From Nonomuraea rhizosphaerae (GTDB lineage Bacteria > Actinomycetota > Actinomycetes > Streptosporangiales > Streptosporangiaceae), in contig NZ_JAHKRL010000489.1 of NCBI RefSeq assembly GCF_019396405.1, positions 1 to 36,335 on the forward strand: a DNA stretch of 36,335 nucleotides. The letters are read 5' to 3'. Made by a program: the position numbers and the translations under genes. Below are positions 17,548 to 25,936 of the stretch, piece by piece. Numbering within the stretch: the stretch's first letter is position 1; the number at the start of each line of letters is the position of its first letter. The notes under the pieces were generated by a model that was not told the origin of the DNA, did not search any database, and worked only from the letters and a program-made list of their open reading frames with translations.

Positions 17548-18387
17548 TTAGGGGTGGAATTTTGTCGCCATATCGGTTATCCGTTTCCTGGAGTCCTGCG
17601 GGCTCTCCGCCATCGCGCGCAGGTAATCGATGATTTCCTTGAATCGGTCGACCCGGTAGCCCTCCAGATAGAAGTGGCCCATCTGGTGCTCCACGAAGAC
17701 GGTGTCGGCGATGCCTGACTTGTTGTCGAACGCGAGATGCCTGAAAGCGCTGTCGAAGCCCATGTGGGCGCCCACAGTGAAGGGGATCACCTGAATCGTG
17801 ATCTGCGGCAGCTCGGCCATCCGGGCGAGGTGATCCAGCTGCTCGTGCATCGTCTGTACGCCGCCGACATGTCTCCAGAGCGCTGACTCGTCGAGCAGCA
17901 CCCAGTATCGCGGGGGGTCGAGTCTGTGCAACAGGTCCTGACGCTTCATACGCGCGGCCACGCGATCGTCCAGGATGTCGCCGGCTATGCGGGGTAGCCA
18001 GCCCCGGATCATGGCCCTGGCGTAGTCCTCCGTCTGGAGCAAACCGGGCACAGTGGTGGTCTCGTACTCGACGATCGCCGACGCCTCCACCTCCAAGCCG
18101 ATCATGTCCCGGAATTCGGGGTCGTCGTACTCCTGCCACCATTCCCTCTGCTGGGCGTCCTTGGCGAGGGCCATCAGGGGTGACGGGTCGGCGTTGTAGA
18201 GGTTGCAAAGGTCGCGGACGTCGCGCAGGCTGACGCGGCGCTGAGCGGTCTCTATCCGGCTGATCTTGGCGGGTGAGCACAGAAGTCTCTCGGCGACGTC
18301 GGCGATGTTCAGTCCTGCCTGGTGACGTAGGTCGCGTAGACGGGCAGCGAGTTGCCTCTGCCTGAGGGTGGGGTTCGGCGTAGTCAT
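17548..18387 (-). CDS. XRE-family regulator with DUF5753 domain (WhiJ-like)
   Basis: 279 residues. The N-terminal helix-turn-helix spans about 13-68 (ARLRDLRHQAGLNIADVAER, then SPAKISRIETAQRRV). The rest is DUF5753, with the standard VPGLLQTEDYARAM, RQDLLHRLDPPRYWVLLDES and MGHFYLEGYRVDRFKEIIDYLR blocks. Such proteins are cytoplasmic DNA-binding regulators of development and secondary metabolism and pair with DUF397 proteins; two of these lie downstream. ATG 18387 has AAGGA seven bases upstream. GGCATA-type inverted repeats 160-185 bases upstream may be its own operator (inference). Many paralogues exist per actinomycete genome, so the exact regulon is unknown. Confidence 0.93.
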   Translation of the reverse strand: MTTPNPTLRQRQLAARLRDLRHQAGLNIADVAERLLCSPAKISRIETAQRRVSLRDVRDLCNLYNADPSPLMALAKDAQQREWWQEYDDPEFRDMIGLEVEASAIVEYETTTVPGLLQTEDYARAMIRGWLPRIAGDILDDRVAARMKRQDLLHRLDPPRYWVLLDESALWRHVGGVQTMHEQLDHLARMAELPQITIQVIPFTVGAHMGFDSAFRHLAFDNKSGIADTVFVEHQMGHFYLEGYRVDRFKEIIDYLRAMAESPQDSRKRITDMATKFHP

Positions 18388-18544
18388 CGAGTGTCCTTCT
18401 GCGCCGCGGTGTCCAGGACCGGCCTGGCGTACAGGTCAGGATGTTGCGCAGTCCCGCCTACCGTAGCGGCCGCGCGGTTGCCTTCGGCGCCATTGCCCTC
18501 GCTCATGACCGATCCCCCTCATGCATAGGGGCGTGTCGAGAGCT

Positions 18545-18621
18545 TATGCCTCTGTGTTTGCTTGTGGCATATCAGTAAGGCAAACGTCACCGACACGTTC
18601 CATTGGCAATTGCCATAGGCA
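18545..18621. promoter_or_regulatory. Cluster of GGCATA/TGGCA inverted repeats upstream of the regulator and the small-ORF operon
   Basis: In the 290-base divergent gap: TATGCC (18545-18550) and GGCATA (18566-18571) form an inverted pair 15 bases apart; TGGCAATTGCCA (18604-18615) is a perfect 12-base palindrome; and TGCC-ATA-GGCA (18611-18621) overlaps it. The same GGCATA core forms the palindrome at 16270-16281. The density suggests a control region shared by the XRE gene and the rightward small genes. Confidence 0.45.
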
Positions 18622-18677
18622 CTCCCATCAACGGGTACAACGCCGCTATGAGGAGCTAAAGACACAAGGAGGACGTG

Positions 18678-18839
18678 ATGCCCGTAGGAAGAGCGCCCCG
18701 GGTTCCAGCCGCCCGGGTCTCACGACGCCAGGCCGAGACGCGAAGCGGGGCCGGTGTAGCCGCACCGGCCCCGCTGAAGATCGATCATCCAACGCTGCCA
18801 GAGCCAAAGGACGATCCACCGTGGATGTTAGCAACATAG
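18678..18839 (+). CDS. Small ORF, 53 aa, unknown
   Basis: ATG 18678 has one of the best ribosome sites in the window (AAGGAGG, five bases before the start). The product begins MPVGRAPRVPAARVSRRQAE, a basic, Pro/Arg/Ala-rich N-terminal half, and ends with an acidic, Pro-rich tail (PTLPEPKDDPPWMLAT). No Cys, no membrane segment, no family recognised. It overlaps the start of the next gene by 19 bases, which fits translational coupling in a small operon with the zinc-motif and membrane proteins. Confidence 0.45.
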   Translation: MPVGRAPRVPAARVSRRQAETRSGAGVAAPAPLKIDHPTLPEPKDDPPWMLAT

Positions 18840-19102
18840 CCAGAAAACCGACGGTTCGTAATACCTTCAGTCGCCTCCTCGTCAACCTCCTCGAGATTCT
18901 CGACTCCTGGGCGTTCGCCGACCTCGATGACCGAGCGCGTGGCCTGGGGTTGCAGGTGCGCCGACCGGCGCTGCTCACGCGGGTCTATCGGGCACCCGAG
19001 TTCGACGCCTACGTACTCTGCGACGCCTGCGAGGGCGATGGCCACACCGGTCAGGGGACGTGCCGCGCCTGCCTGGGGCGGGGACGCGTGCGGCCATGGT
19101 AG
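18821..19102 (+). CDS. Small protein with two DnaJ-type CxxCxGxG zinc motifs
   Basis: 93 residues from GTG 18821 (AAAGGA nine bases upstream). The C-terminus carries CDACEGDG (67-74) and CRACLGRG (81-88), two CxxCxGxG motifs, which in DnaJ form one zinc site. The N-terminal 60 residues are helical and not recognised. A longer frame reaching back to 18521 is possible but passes through the small ORF and a regulatory region, with composition unlike coding DNA. It overlaps the next gene by seven bases. Small proteins of this kind occur in mobile-element gene sets of actinomycetes; the role is unknown. Confidence 0.65.
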   Translation: MDVSNIARKPTVRNTFSRLLVNLLEILDSWAFADLDDRARGLGLQVRRPALLTRVYRAPEFDAYVLCDACEGDGHTGQGTCRACLGRGRVRPW

Positions 19103-19650
19103 AGCGGCGCCTGCTCGACGAGCTGAACCGCGCCACCACCCCCATATCCCGGCCGAACCCCCTGGTCGTGCTCTGGCGGTGGCGGTACGAGGCCGCGGCG
19201 GTCGCGCTGCTGCCACTCCTCGCGAACACTGTCGTCGACTCCTTCGGTGCCTTCTCCCTGGCGGTGGTGGTCGTTCCCGCCGCGGCGCTCCTCTGGCCGT
19301 CCGCGCGGTCGGAGGCGTGGGGGCGGATCCGGTGCGTGGTCACCGCGCACCGGATCCGTGTAGGGCTCGTCGAGGCGTTCGTCGTCAGCCGGCGAGGCAA
19401 GATCCCGGTCATCGTCTGGTGCGCTCCGGCGCCGTTCGGTGAGCGGGTGTGGCTGTGGTGCCGGGCCGGGACCACCGCGTCGGCCGTCGAGAAGGGCCGG
19501 GACGTCATCGCGACCGCCTGCTGGGCCACGGAGGTGATCGTGCGGCCGAAGGCCGACAGTCCGCACTGGGTGCTGCTGGAGATCGTCCGGCGCGGCCGTG
19601 CGTACAGGACTGTGCCGGATGAGCCTCGGTCAGCCCGGGGGATGCTGTAG
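19096..19650 (+). CDS. Membrane protein resembling those encoded beside TraB/FtsK genes of actinomycete conjugative elements
   Basis: 184 residues from ATG 19096. Two hydrophobic segments (about 32-47 and 52-67) follow a short basic N-terminus with WRWRYE. The soluble part has VVTAHRIRVGLVEAFVVSRRGKIPVIVW, read as two consecutive strands, then FGERVWLWCRAG and ACWATEVIV. This pattern is what I associate with the protein that precedes the FtsK/SpoIIIE-type DNA translocase in actinomycete integrative conjugative elements; that is from memory of the family, without a search. No translocase gene follows; instead a terminator and then glgX. It is therefore either a stranded remnant or a free-standing relative. 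Confidence 0.65.
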   Translation: MVERRLLDELNRATTPISRPNPLVVLWRWRYEAAAVALLPLLANTVVDSFGAFSLAVVVVPAAALLWPSARSEAWGRIRCVVTAHRIRVGLVEAFVVSRRGKIPVIVWCAPAPFGERVWLWCRAGTTASAVEKGRDVIATACWATEVIVRPKADSPHWVLLEIVRRGRAYRTVPDEPRSARGML

Positions 19651-19655
19651 AACAT

Positions 19656-19691
19656 GAGCCGCCTCTGATACCGCGCCGTCAGGGGCGGCTC
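19656..19691 (+). terminator. 13-bp hairpin terminator after the membrane-protein gene
   Basis: GAGCCGCCTCTGA pairs with TCAGGGGCGGCTC around a ten-base loop, with one G-U pair. It begins five bases after the stop of the gene at 19096-19650 and closes the small-gene operon ahead of glgX. Confidence 0.8.
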
Positions 19692-19806
19692 GCCGCTGTG
19701 AATTTTGCCGGAACTCCTGCTCTGCCTTGCCGTAGCTCCCGTCGTGAAAACCATCACAAAGGGCGTGTTTCATCTTTTGATGGGCAGGACCCCATGATCA
19801 GAGAGG

Positions 19807-19820
19807 CCGGACTTGTCCGG
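19807..19820. promoter_or_regulatory. CCGGAC-TT-GTCCGG palindrome upstream of glgX
   Basis: A perfect 14-base inverted repeat, 46 bases upstream of the glgX start. It is the clearest operator candidate for the trehalose-synthesis operon. The TTG at its centre (19813) could be read as an early start for GlgX, which the palindrome argues against. Confidence 0.45.
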
Positions 19821-19866
19821 TGAAGCGGGGGAACAGAACATGGGGAAAAGCGGCGAGGGAGCCTCG

Positions 19867-21960
19867 ATGATCGAAACTTGGCCGGGAGACCCCTACCCTC
19901 TCGGGGCTACCTACGATGGGGCCGGCACGAATTTCTCGCTGTACACGGAGGTCGCGGACAAGGTCGAGCTGTGTCTGTTCGACGATGACAACGTCGAGTC
20001 CAGGGTGCCGCTCACCGAGGTGGACGGGTTCATCTGGCACGGTTACCTGCCGGGCATCGGGCCGGGTCAACGGTACGGCTACCGCGTCCACGGCCCGTAC
20101 GAGCCCTCGAAGGGGCTGCGGTGCAACCCCTCCAAGCTGCTGATCGACCCGTACGCCACGGCGATCGAGGGCGGCGTCACCTGGAACGAGGCGGTGTACG
20201 GCTACCCTTTCGGCCAGCCGGACGCGCGTAACGACGAGGACTCCGCCCCGTACGTCCCGCGTTCCATCGTGATCAACCCGTTCTTCGGCTGGGGGCACGA
20301 CCGGCCGCCGGCCACCCCGTACCACGACACGGTGATCTACGAGGCGCACGTGCGCGGCCTGACGATCAGCAACCCGAAGATCCCCGAGCGCATCCGCGGC
20401 ACGTACGCGGCGCTCGGCCACCCGGAGATCATCGATCACCTGACCAAGCTGGGCGTGACCGCGATCGAGCTCATGCCGGTCCACCAGTACGTGACCGACG
20501 ACATCCTGGAGCAGCGCGGGCTGGCCAACTACTGGGGCTACAACTCGATCGGCTTCTTCGCCCCGCACAACCGCTACTCCAGCCAGGGGCAGCGCGGCGG
20601 CCAGGTGCCGGAGTTCAAGGCCATGGTCAGGGCGCTGCACGAGGCGGGCATCGAGGTCATCCTGGACGTGGTTTACAACCACACGGCGGAGGGGAACCAT
20701 CTGGGGCCGACGCTGTCGTTCAGGGGGATCGACAATGCGAACTACTACCGGCTGGTCGACGGGGACAGGCGTTACTACCTGGACACGACCGGCACGGGCA
20801 ACAGCCTGTTGATGCGCTCACCGCACGCCCTTCAGATGATCATGGACTCGCTCCGCTACTGGGTCATCGAGATGCACGTCGACGGGTTCCGCTTCGACCT
20901 GGCCTCGACCCTGGCCCGGGAGCTGCACGAGGTGGACCGGCTGAGCGCGTTCTTCGACCTGGTCCAGCAGGACCCGGTGTTGTCGCAGGTCAAGCTGATC
21001 GCCGAGCCTTGGGACGTCGGGCCGGGCGGCTACCAGGTCGGCAACTTCCCCTCCAGATGGACCGAGTGGAACGGCCGTTACCGCGACACCATCCGCGACC
21101 TGTGGCGCGGGCAGCCGGCGACGCTGCCGGAGTTCGGCTCCAGGTTCACCGGGTCGAGCGACCTCTACCAGGACGACAACCGCCGCCCGGCGGCCTCGAT
21201 CAACTTCGTCACCTGCCACGACGGCTTCACCCTCCAGGACCTCGTCTCGTACAACGACAAGCACAACGAGGACAACAAGGAGGGCAACCGCGACGGCACC
21301 GACGACAACCGGTCGTGGAACTGCGGCGCGGAGGGCCCGGCGAACCTCGCCATCGAATCGCTGCGTGAGCAGCAGAAACGCAACTTCCTGACCACGTTGT
21401 TCCTGTCGCAGGGCGTGCCGATGCTCTCCCACGGCGACGAGCTGGGCCGCACCCAGCAGGGCAACAACAACGGCTACTGCCAGGACAACGAGCTCACCTG
21501 GGTCGACTGGTCCGACATCAGGGAGAACTGGCTGATGCTGGAGTTCACCCAGAAACTGGCCGCTCTGCGGAAGAAGCACCCCGTGTTCCGGCGCAGGCGC
21601 TTCTTCTACGGCAAACCGGTACGCGGCCTGGCCGACATCGCCTGGCTCACCCCGGCAGGGGAGGAGATGACCGACGGCGACTGGAACGTCGGCTACGCGA
21701 AGTCGCTGGCGGTCTTCCTCAACGGCGAGGCCATCACCGAGCCGGACCGGCGCGGCCGGCCGATCAGGGACGACTCGTTCCTGCTGCTGTTCAACGCCCA
21801 CCACGACACGATCAGGTTCACGATTCCCAAGGACTACGGGGAGATGTGGCACACGGAGATCGACACCGCCATGCCGATCACCGTGGACGTCCGGATGTGC
21901 CGAGCAGGGGAAGGGGTCGCGGTGCCTGGTCGCAGTGTGCGGGTGCTCCGCCGTGTCTAG
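19867..21960 (+). CDS. glgX: Glycogen debranching enzyme GlgX/TreX
   Basis: 697-residue GH13 isoamylase-type enzyme that cuts alpha-1,6 branches of glycogen or limit dextrins. An N-terminal CBM48 domain (WPGDPYPLGATYDGAGTNF) precedes the barrel. Catalytic blocks are DVVYNHTAEGN, GFRFDLAS with the nucleophile Asp, LIAEPWD with the acid Glu, and FVTCHDGFTL with the third carboxylate. ATG 19867 (MIETWPG) is chosen from the family start and the GAGGGA six bases upstream; ATG 19840 and TTG 19813 are longer options. First in the operon glgX-treY-treZ: it frees linear chains for TreY and TreZ to turn into trehalose. Confidence 0.95.
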   Translation: MIETWPGDPYPLGATYDGAGTNFSLYTEVADKVELCLFDDDNVESRVPLTEVDGFIWHGYLPGIGPGQRYGYRVHGPYEPSKGLRCNPSKLLIDPYATAIEGGVTWNEAVYGYPFGQPDARNDEDSAPYVPRSIVINPFFGWGHDRPPATPYHDTVIYEAHVRGLTISNPKIPERIRGTYAALGHPEIIDHLTKLGVTAIELMPVHQYVTDDILEQRGLANYWGYNSIGFFAPHNRYSSQGQRGGQVPEFKAMVRALHEAGIEVILDVVYNHTAEGNHLGPTLSFRGIDNANYYRLVDGDRRYYLDTTGTGNSLLMRSPHALQMIMDSLRYWVIEMHVDGFRFDLASTLARELHEVDRLSAFFDLVQQDPVLSQVKLIAEPWDVGPGGYQVGNFPSRWTEWNGRYRDTIRDLWRGQPATLPEFGSRFTGSSDLYQDDNRRPAASINFVTCHDGFTLQDLVSYNDKHNEDNKEGNRDGTDDNRSWNCGAEGPANLAIESLREQQKRNFLTTLFLSQGVPMLSHGDELGRTQQGNNNGYCQDNELTWVDWSDIRENWLMLEFTQKLAALRKKHPVFRRRRFFYGKPVRGLADIAWLTPAGEEMTDGDWNVGYAKSLAVFLNGEAITEPDRRGRPIRDDSFLLLFNAHHDTIRFTIPKDYGEMWHTEIDTAMPITVDVRMCRAGEGVAVPGRSVRVLRRV

Positions 21961-24088
21961 ACCGGTTTCGACCTATCGGGTGCAGTTGACGCCGGACTTC
22001 GGGTTCGCCCAGGTCGGGGAGATCGCCGGGTATCTGCGGGATCTGGGCGTCAGCCATGTCTACCTGTCGCCGATCCTCCAGGCCACGCCGGCCTCCCTGC
22101 ACGGCTACGACGTCACGGACCACTCCCGGATCAGGGAGGAGTTCGGCGGCGCCAAGGGGTTCCGCGAGATGGCCGAGCGACTGGCCGCGCAGGATCTGGG
22201 CGTCATCCTCGACATCGTGCCCAATCACATGAACACCACGAACGACCAGTTCTGGGCCGTACTCGCCGATGGCCCGGATTCTGCTTATGCGAGCTGGTTC
22301 GACATCGAGTGGGTGGACGGGAAGGTGGCGCTGCCGGTCGTCGGCGACGACGTGGAGCCGGTCGTGGACGGCGACGTGCTGCGCTACCACGAGCACGTCT
22401 TCCCCTATCCCGGGCACTACCGGCTGGTCGACTGGCGGCAGGGGCCCGGCTACCGGCGCTTCTTCGACGTCTCGACGCTGATCGGGCTGCGGGTCGAGGA
22501 CCCGGCGGTGCTGTTCGCCACGCACGAGGTGATCTTCTGGCTGCTCGACGAGGGCCTGGTCGACGGTTTGCGCGTCGACCACCCGGACGGGCTGGCCGAT
22601 CCGCGTGGCTACCTCGATCGGTTGCGTACCAGGGCGGGCGGTGCGTGGACGGTTGTCGAGAAGATCCTGATCGGCGAGGAACAGCTGCCCGCCGACTGGG
22701 CCTGCGAGGGCACCACCGGCTATGACGTGCTGAACCGGGTCAACGGCCTGTTCGTGGACCCGGCGGGCAAGGAGCCGCTGGTCGAGCTGTTCACCCGGCT
22801 GACGGGGCAGCCCGGCGACTACGCCCCGGTGATGGCGCGGGCCAAGCGCGAGGTGATCGACCTGTTCTTCGGCGCCGAGATCCGCCGCCTGGCCCGCTCG
22901 ACGGGCTGCGAGCCGGAGGCGATCGCCGAGCTGCTGGCCGCGATGCCGGTCTACCGGGCGTACGTGGGGCCGGGCGAGCCGCCGCCGCCCGAGTCGGTGG
23001 CGATCGTCGAGCAGGCCGCCGCGACCTGCGCGTCCGACGTGCGGCCGCTCGTCGAGCAGGTCCTGTACGGCCCGGCCGACGCGATCACGCGCTTCCAGCA
23101 GACCTGCGGCCCGGTCATGGCCAAGGGGGTCGAGGACACGGCGCTGTACCGGTGGTACCCGCTGTCCTGCCTGAACGAGGTGGGCGGCGAGCCCGACCGG
23201 TTCGGCGTCCCGGTGGAGCACTTCCACGACTTCTGCCGTGACCTGCGGCCGTACACGATGACCACGCTCTCCACGCACGACACCAAGCGCTCGGAGGACG
23301 TGCGCGCCCGGCTGTCCGTGCTGTCGGAGATGCCCGAGGAGTGGGAGCGGGCGGTGTCGGAGTGGTCGGCGGCGGTGCCCTTCGATCCTCAGCTCGACTA
23401 CCTGGCCTGGCAGAACCTCATGGCCGCGTGGCCGATCTCCTGCGAGCGGTTCACGGAGTACCTGCTCAAGGCCGCTCGGGAGGCCAAGACCGCCATTTCC
23501 TGGATAAATCCGGATCCGGGGTACGAGCAGCGGCTACGCGACTTCGCGGTGGCGGCCGTCAAGCAACCGGTCGGCGAGTTCACCGAGCGCGTCGACGGCT
23601 TCGCCATGGTCAACTCGCTCGGGGCCAAGCTGGTCCAGCTCATGATGCCCGGCGTCCCTGACGTCTACCAGGGCAATGAGATGACCGACTTCTCCCTGGT
23701 CGATCCGGACAACAGGCGACCTGTCACGTTCGAGCGGACTCCGGCCTCCGCCTGGGACGAGGCCAAGCTCGCGGTGACCACCCAGGCGCTCAGGCTGCGC
23801 CGCCGGCTCGACCCCGAGGCCCCGTACACGCCGCTCCAGGCGGAGGGGGAGGCGGCCGAGCACATGATCGCCTTCGCGCGCGGCGACGCCCCGCAGGCGG
23901 TCGCGGTCGCCACGCGGCTCCCCGTACGGCTGGCCCGCCGCGCCGGTGGCTGGGGCGGCACCACGCTCACCCTGCCCCCGGGAAGCTGGCGTGACCTGCT
24001 CACCGGCGGCCGTTACACCGGCCGCATCCCGCTGGCCCACCTGCTGGGCCGCCATCCTGTCGCGTTGCTGGAGAGACATGATCTTTGA
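21953..24088 (+). CDS. treY: Malto-oligosyltrehalose synthase
   Basis: 711-residue GH13 enzyme that converts the reducing-end alpha-1,4 bond of a maltodextrin into the alpha,alpha-1,1 bond of maltooligosyl-trehalose. TreY hallmarks are STYRVQLTPDFGF at the N-terminus, SPILQATPASLHGYDVTD, DIVPNHM, GLRVDHPDGLADP (nucleophile Asp), KGVEDTALYRW and STHDTKRSEDVRAR. GTG 21953 overlaps the glgX stop by eight bases, giving MSRPVSTYRVQL. Length is normal for the family. It works between GlgX and TreZ in the same operon. Confidence 0.96.
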   Translation: MSRPVSTYRVQLTPDFGFAQVGEIAGYLRDLGVSHVYLSPILQATPASLHGYDVTDHSRIREEFGGAKGFREMAERLAAQDLGVILDIVPNHMNTTNDQFWAVLADGPDSAYASWFDIEWVDGKVALPVVGDDVEPVVDGDVLRYHEHVFPYPGHYRLVDWRQGPGYRRFFDVSTLIGLRVEDPAVLFATHEVIFWLLDEGLVDGLRVDHPDGLADPRGYLDRLRTRAGGAWTVVEKILIGEEQLPADWACEGTTGYDVLNRVNGLFVDPAGKEPLVELFTRLTGQPGDYAPVMARAKREVIDLFFGAEIRRLARSTGCEPEAIAELLAAMPVYRAYVGPGEPPPPESVAIVEQAAATCASDVRPLVEQVLYGPADAITRFQQTCGPVMAKGVEDTALYRWYPLSCLNEVGGEPDRFGVPVEHFHDFCRDLRPYTMTTLSTHDTKRSEDVRARLSVLSEMPEEWERAVSEWSAAVPFDPQLDYLAWQNLMAAWPISCERFTEYLLKAAREAKTAISWINPDPGYEQRLRDFAVAAVKQPVGEFTERVDGFAMVNSLGAKLVQLMMPGVPDVYQGNEMTDFSLVDPDNRRPVTFERTPASAWDEAKLAVTTQALRLRRRLDPEAPYTPLQAEGEAAEHMIAFARGDAPQAVAVATRLPVRLARRAGGWGGTTLTLPPGSWRDLLTGGRYTGRIPLAHLLGRHPVALLERHDL

Positions 24089-25790
24089 GGTTTGGGCACC
24101 GAAGGCCACGTCCGTGGAGCTCGAAGCGCTCGACGGACGCCACGCGATGACGGCCACCGAAAGGGGCTGGTGGAAGGCCGAGGTGCCGCAGGCCGGGCAC
24201 GGAACTCTCTACCGGTACGTGCTCGACGGCGACGGCCCGTACCCCGACCCGCGCTCGCTCAGGCAGCCCGAGGGCGTCTTCGGGCCGAGCGCCGTCTACG
24301 AGCACGACCGCTACACCTGGTCCGACCACGACTGGAAGGGCCGTGACCTGCGCGGCGCGGTGATCTACGAGCTGCACATCGGGACGTTCACCGAGGAGGG
24401 CACGTTCGAGGCGGCGATCGGGAAGCTGGATCACCTGGTCGAGCTGGGCGTGGACTTCGCCGAGGTCATGCCCGTCGCCCCCGTGCCGGGCGGGCGCAAC
24501 TGGGGCTACGACGGGGTGGACCTGTACGCGGTCAACGAGACGTACGGCGGCCCCGACGGCCTCAAGGCATTCGTGGACGCCTGCCACAGAGCGGGCATCG
24601 GCGTCATCCTGGACGTCGTCTACAACCACCTCGGACCTTCGGGAAACTTCCTGCATCCGTTCGGACCGTACTTCGCCGGCTTCGCCGGGAGTTACTGGGG
24701 CGAGGCGGTCAACCTCGACGGATCGGGCTCGGACGAGGTGCGCCGCTACTTCGTCGAGAACGCGCTGCAGTGGCTGCGCGACTACCACATCGACGGGCTG
24801 CGGCTCGACGCCGTCCACGCGCTGCACGACAAGCGGGCCACCCACCTGCTGGCCGAGCTGTCCGGCGAGGTGGACGCGCTGTCGTGCGCGGTGGGCCGGT
24901 CGCTGTCCCTCATCGCCGAGTCCGACCTGAACGATCCGCGTATGGTCACCTCGCTGGACGCCGGTGGCCTCGGGATGACGGCGCAGTGGGACGACGACGT
25001 CCACCACGCGCTGCACTGCGCGGTCAGCGGCGAGCGCCACGGCTACTACGAGGACTTCGCCGACCTGTCCGCGCTGGCCAAGGTCCTGACCCACGGCGTC
25101 GTGCACGACGGGGGCTGGTCCAGCTTCCGCGGCCGCTCGCACGGCGCCCCGTACGGCGGGATCCCCGGCCACCGGCTCGTCGCCTGCCTGCAGAACCACG
25201 ACCAGATCGGCAACCGGCCCGCCGGTGACCGGCTGCCGCTCGCGGCGCTCAAGCTCGGCACGGGGCTGCTGCTGACCTCGCCGTTCACGCCGATGCTGTT
25301 CATGGGGGAGGAGTGGGGGGCCAGCTCGCCCTTCCTGTTCTTCTCCGACCACGTCGAGGCGCACCTGCGCGACAGCGAGGGCGGGCGCAGGGAGAAGGAG
25401 TTCGACGGTTTCGGCTACGCGTGGGAGGCGCCGGACCCGTCGCACGAGGAGTCGTTCCTGCGCTCGAAGCTCGACTGGGACGAGCTGAAGCAGGAGATCC
25501 ACTGGTCCCTGCTGTGCTGGTACCGGGATCTCATCGCGTTGCGTAAAGCGCTGCCCGAACTGTCTGACCCGCGCTTTGACAACGTCCGGGTAGAGTTCGA
25601 TCCGGCCGGGAAATGGCTGGTCATGTGGCGTGGGTCACTGTGCGTTACCGTAAATTTTTGTCCAGATTCTGTGGCATTGCCGCTGTCCGTCGGAGTCGCT
25701 CTGCTGGCCTCGGACGAGCCTGTTAGTGCTGGTCAAGACGGTGTCAGGCTGCCTGGTCAAAGTCTGGCCATCTTCAGATCGGGTGGTTGA
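24078..25790 (+). CDS. treZ: Malto-oligosyltrehalose trehalohydrolase
   Basis: 570-residue GH13 enzyme that releases trehalose from maltooligosyl-trehalose. The N-terminal beta domain begins MIFEVWAPKATSVEL; then come VIYELHIGTFTEEGTF, VMPVAPVPGGRNWGYDGV, DVVYNHLGPSGN, GLRLDAVHAL (nucleophile), LIAESDLND (acid) and QNHDQIGNR. The start ATG 24078 lies inside the treY end (11-base overlap), with GGAGA close upstream. With GlgX and TreY it completes the TreYZ route from glycogen to trehalose, an osmo- and desiccation-protectant and reserve sugar in actinomycetes. Confidence 0.96.
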   Translation: MIFEVWAPKATSVELEALDGRHAMTATERGWWKAEVPQAGHGTLYRYVLDGDGPYPDPRSLRQPEGVFGPSAVYEHDRYTWSDHDWKGRDLRGAVIYELHIGTFTEEGTFEAAIGKLDHLVELGVDFAEVMPVAPVPGGRNWGYDGVDLYAVNETYGGPDGLKAFVDACHRAGIGVILDVVYNHLGPSGNFLHPFGPYFAGFAGSYWGEAVNLDGSGSDEVRRYFVENALQWLRDYHIDGLRLDAVHALHDKRATHLLAELSGEVDALSCAVGRSLSLIAESDLNDPRMVTSLDAGGLGMTAQWDDDVHHALHCAVSGERHGYYEDFADLSALAKVLTHGVVHDGGWSSFRGRSHGAPYGGIPGHRLVACLQNHDQIGNRPAGDRLPLAALKLGTGLLLTSPFTPMLFMGEEWGASSPFLFFSDHVEAHLRDSEGGRREKEFDGFGYAWEAPDPSHEESFLRSKLDWDELKQEIHWSLLCWYRDLIALRKALPELSDPRFDNVRVEFDPAGKWLVMWRGSLCVTVNFCPDSVALPLSVGVALLASDEPVSAGQDGVRLPGQSLAIFRSGG

Positions 25791-25801
25791 CCAGCAAAGT
25801 C

Positions 25802-25825
25802 AAACGTAACTCAGCGTTACGTTTT
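25802..25825 (+). terminator. Hairpin with U-run after treZ (or operator of the peptide-transporter operon)
   Basis: AAACGTAAC-TCAGC-GTTACGTTT is a perfect nine-pair stem with a five-base loop, ending in TTTT, twelve bases after the treZ stop. This fits an intrinsic terminator. A TATTCT -10-like box at 25832-25837 lies just downstream, so the same repeat could also act as an operator for the ABC-transporter operon. Confidence 0.65.
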
Positions 25826-25936
25826 GCCCGATATTCTCGCAACGGTCGCCCGAAACAGCTGTGAGCTCGGCTGCGGGCGTTTTCGTCGCGGGGGCGTCCT
25901 CCATTTCTGACCCCCGTTCATTCCGGACGGAGGGTG

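Noticed and set aside
19813-19866. TTG or ATG starts giving GlgX 9-18 extra residues
   Set aside because: Family proteins start near the WPG-x-PYPLG block; the palindrome at 19807-19820 also fits a non-coding site better.
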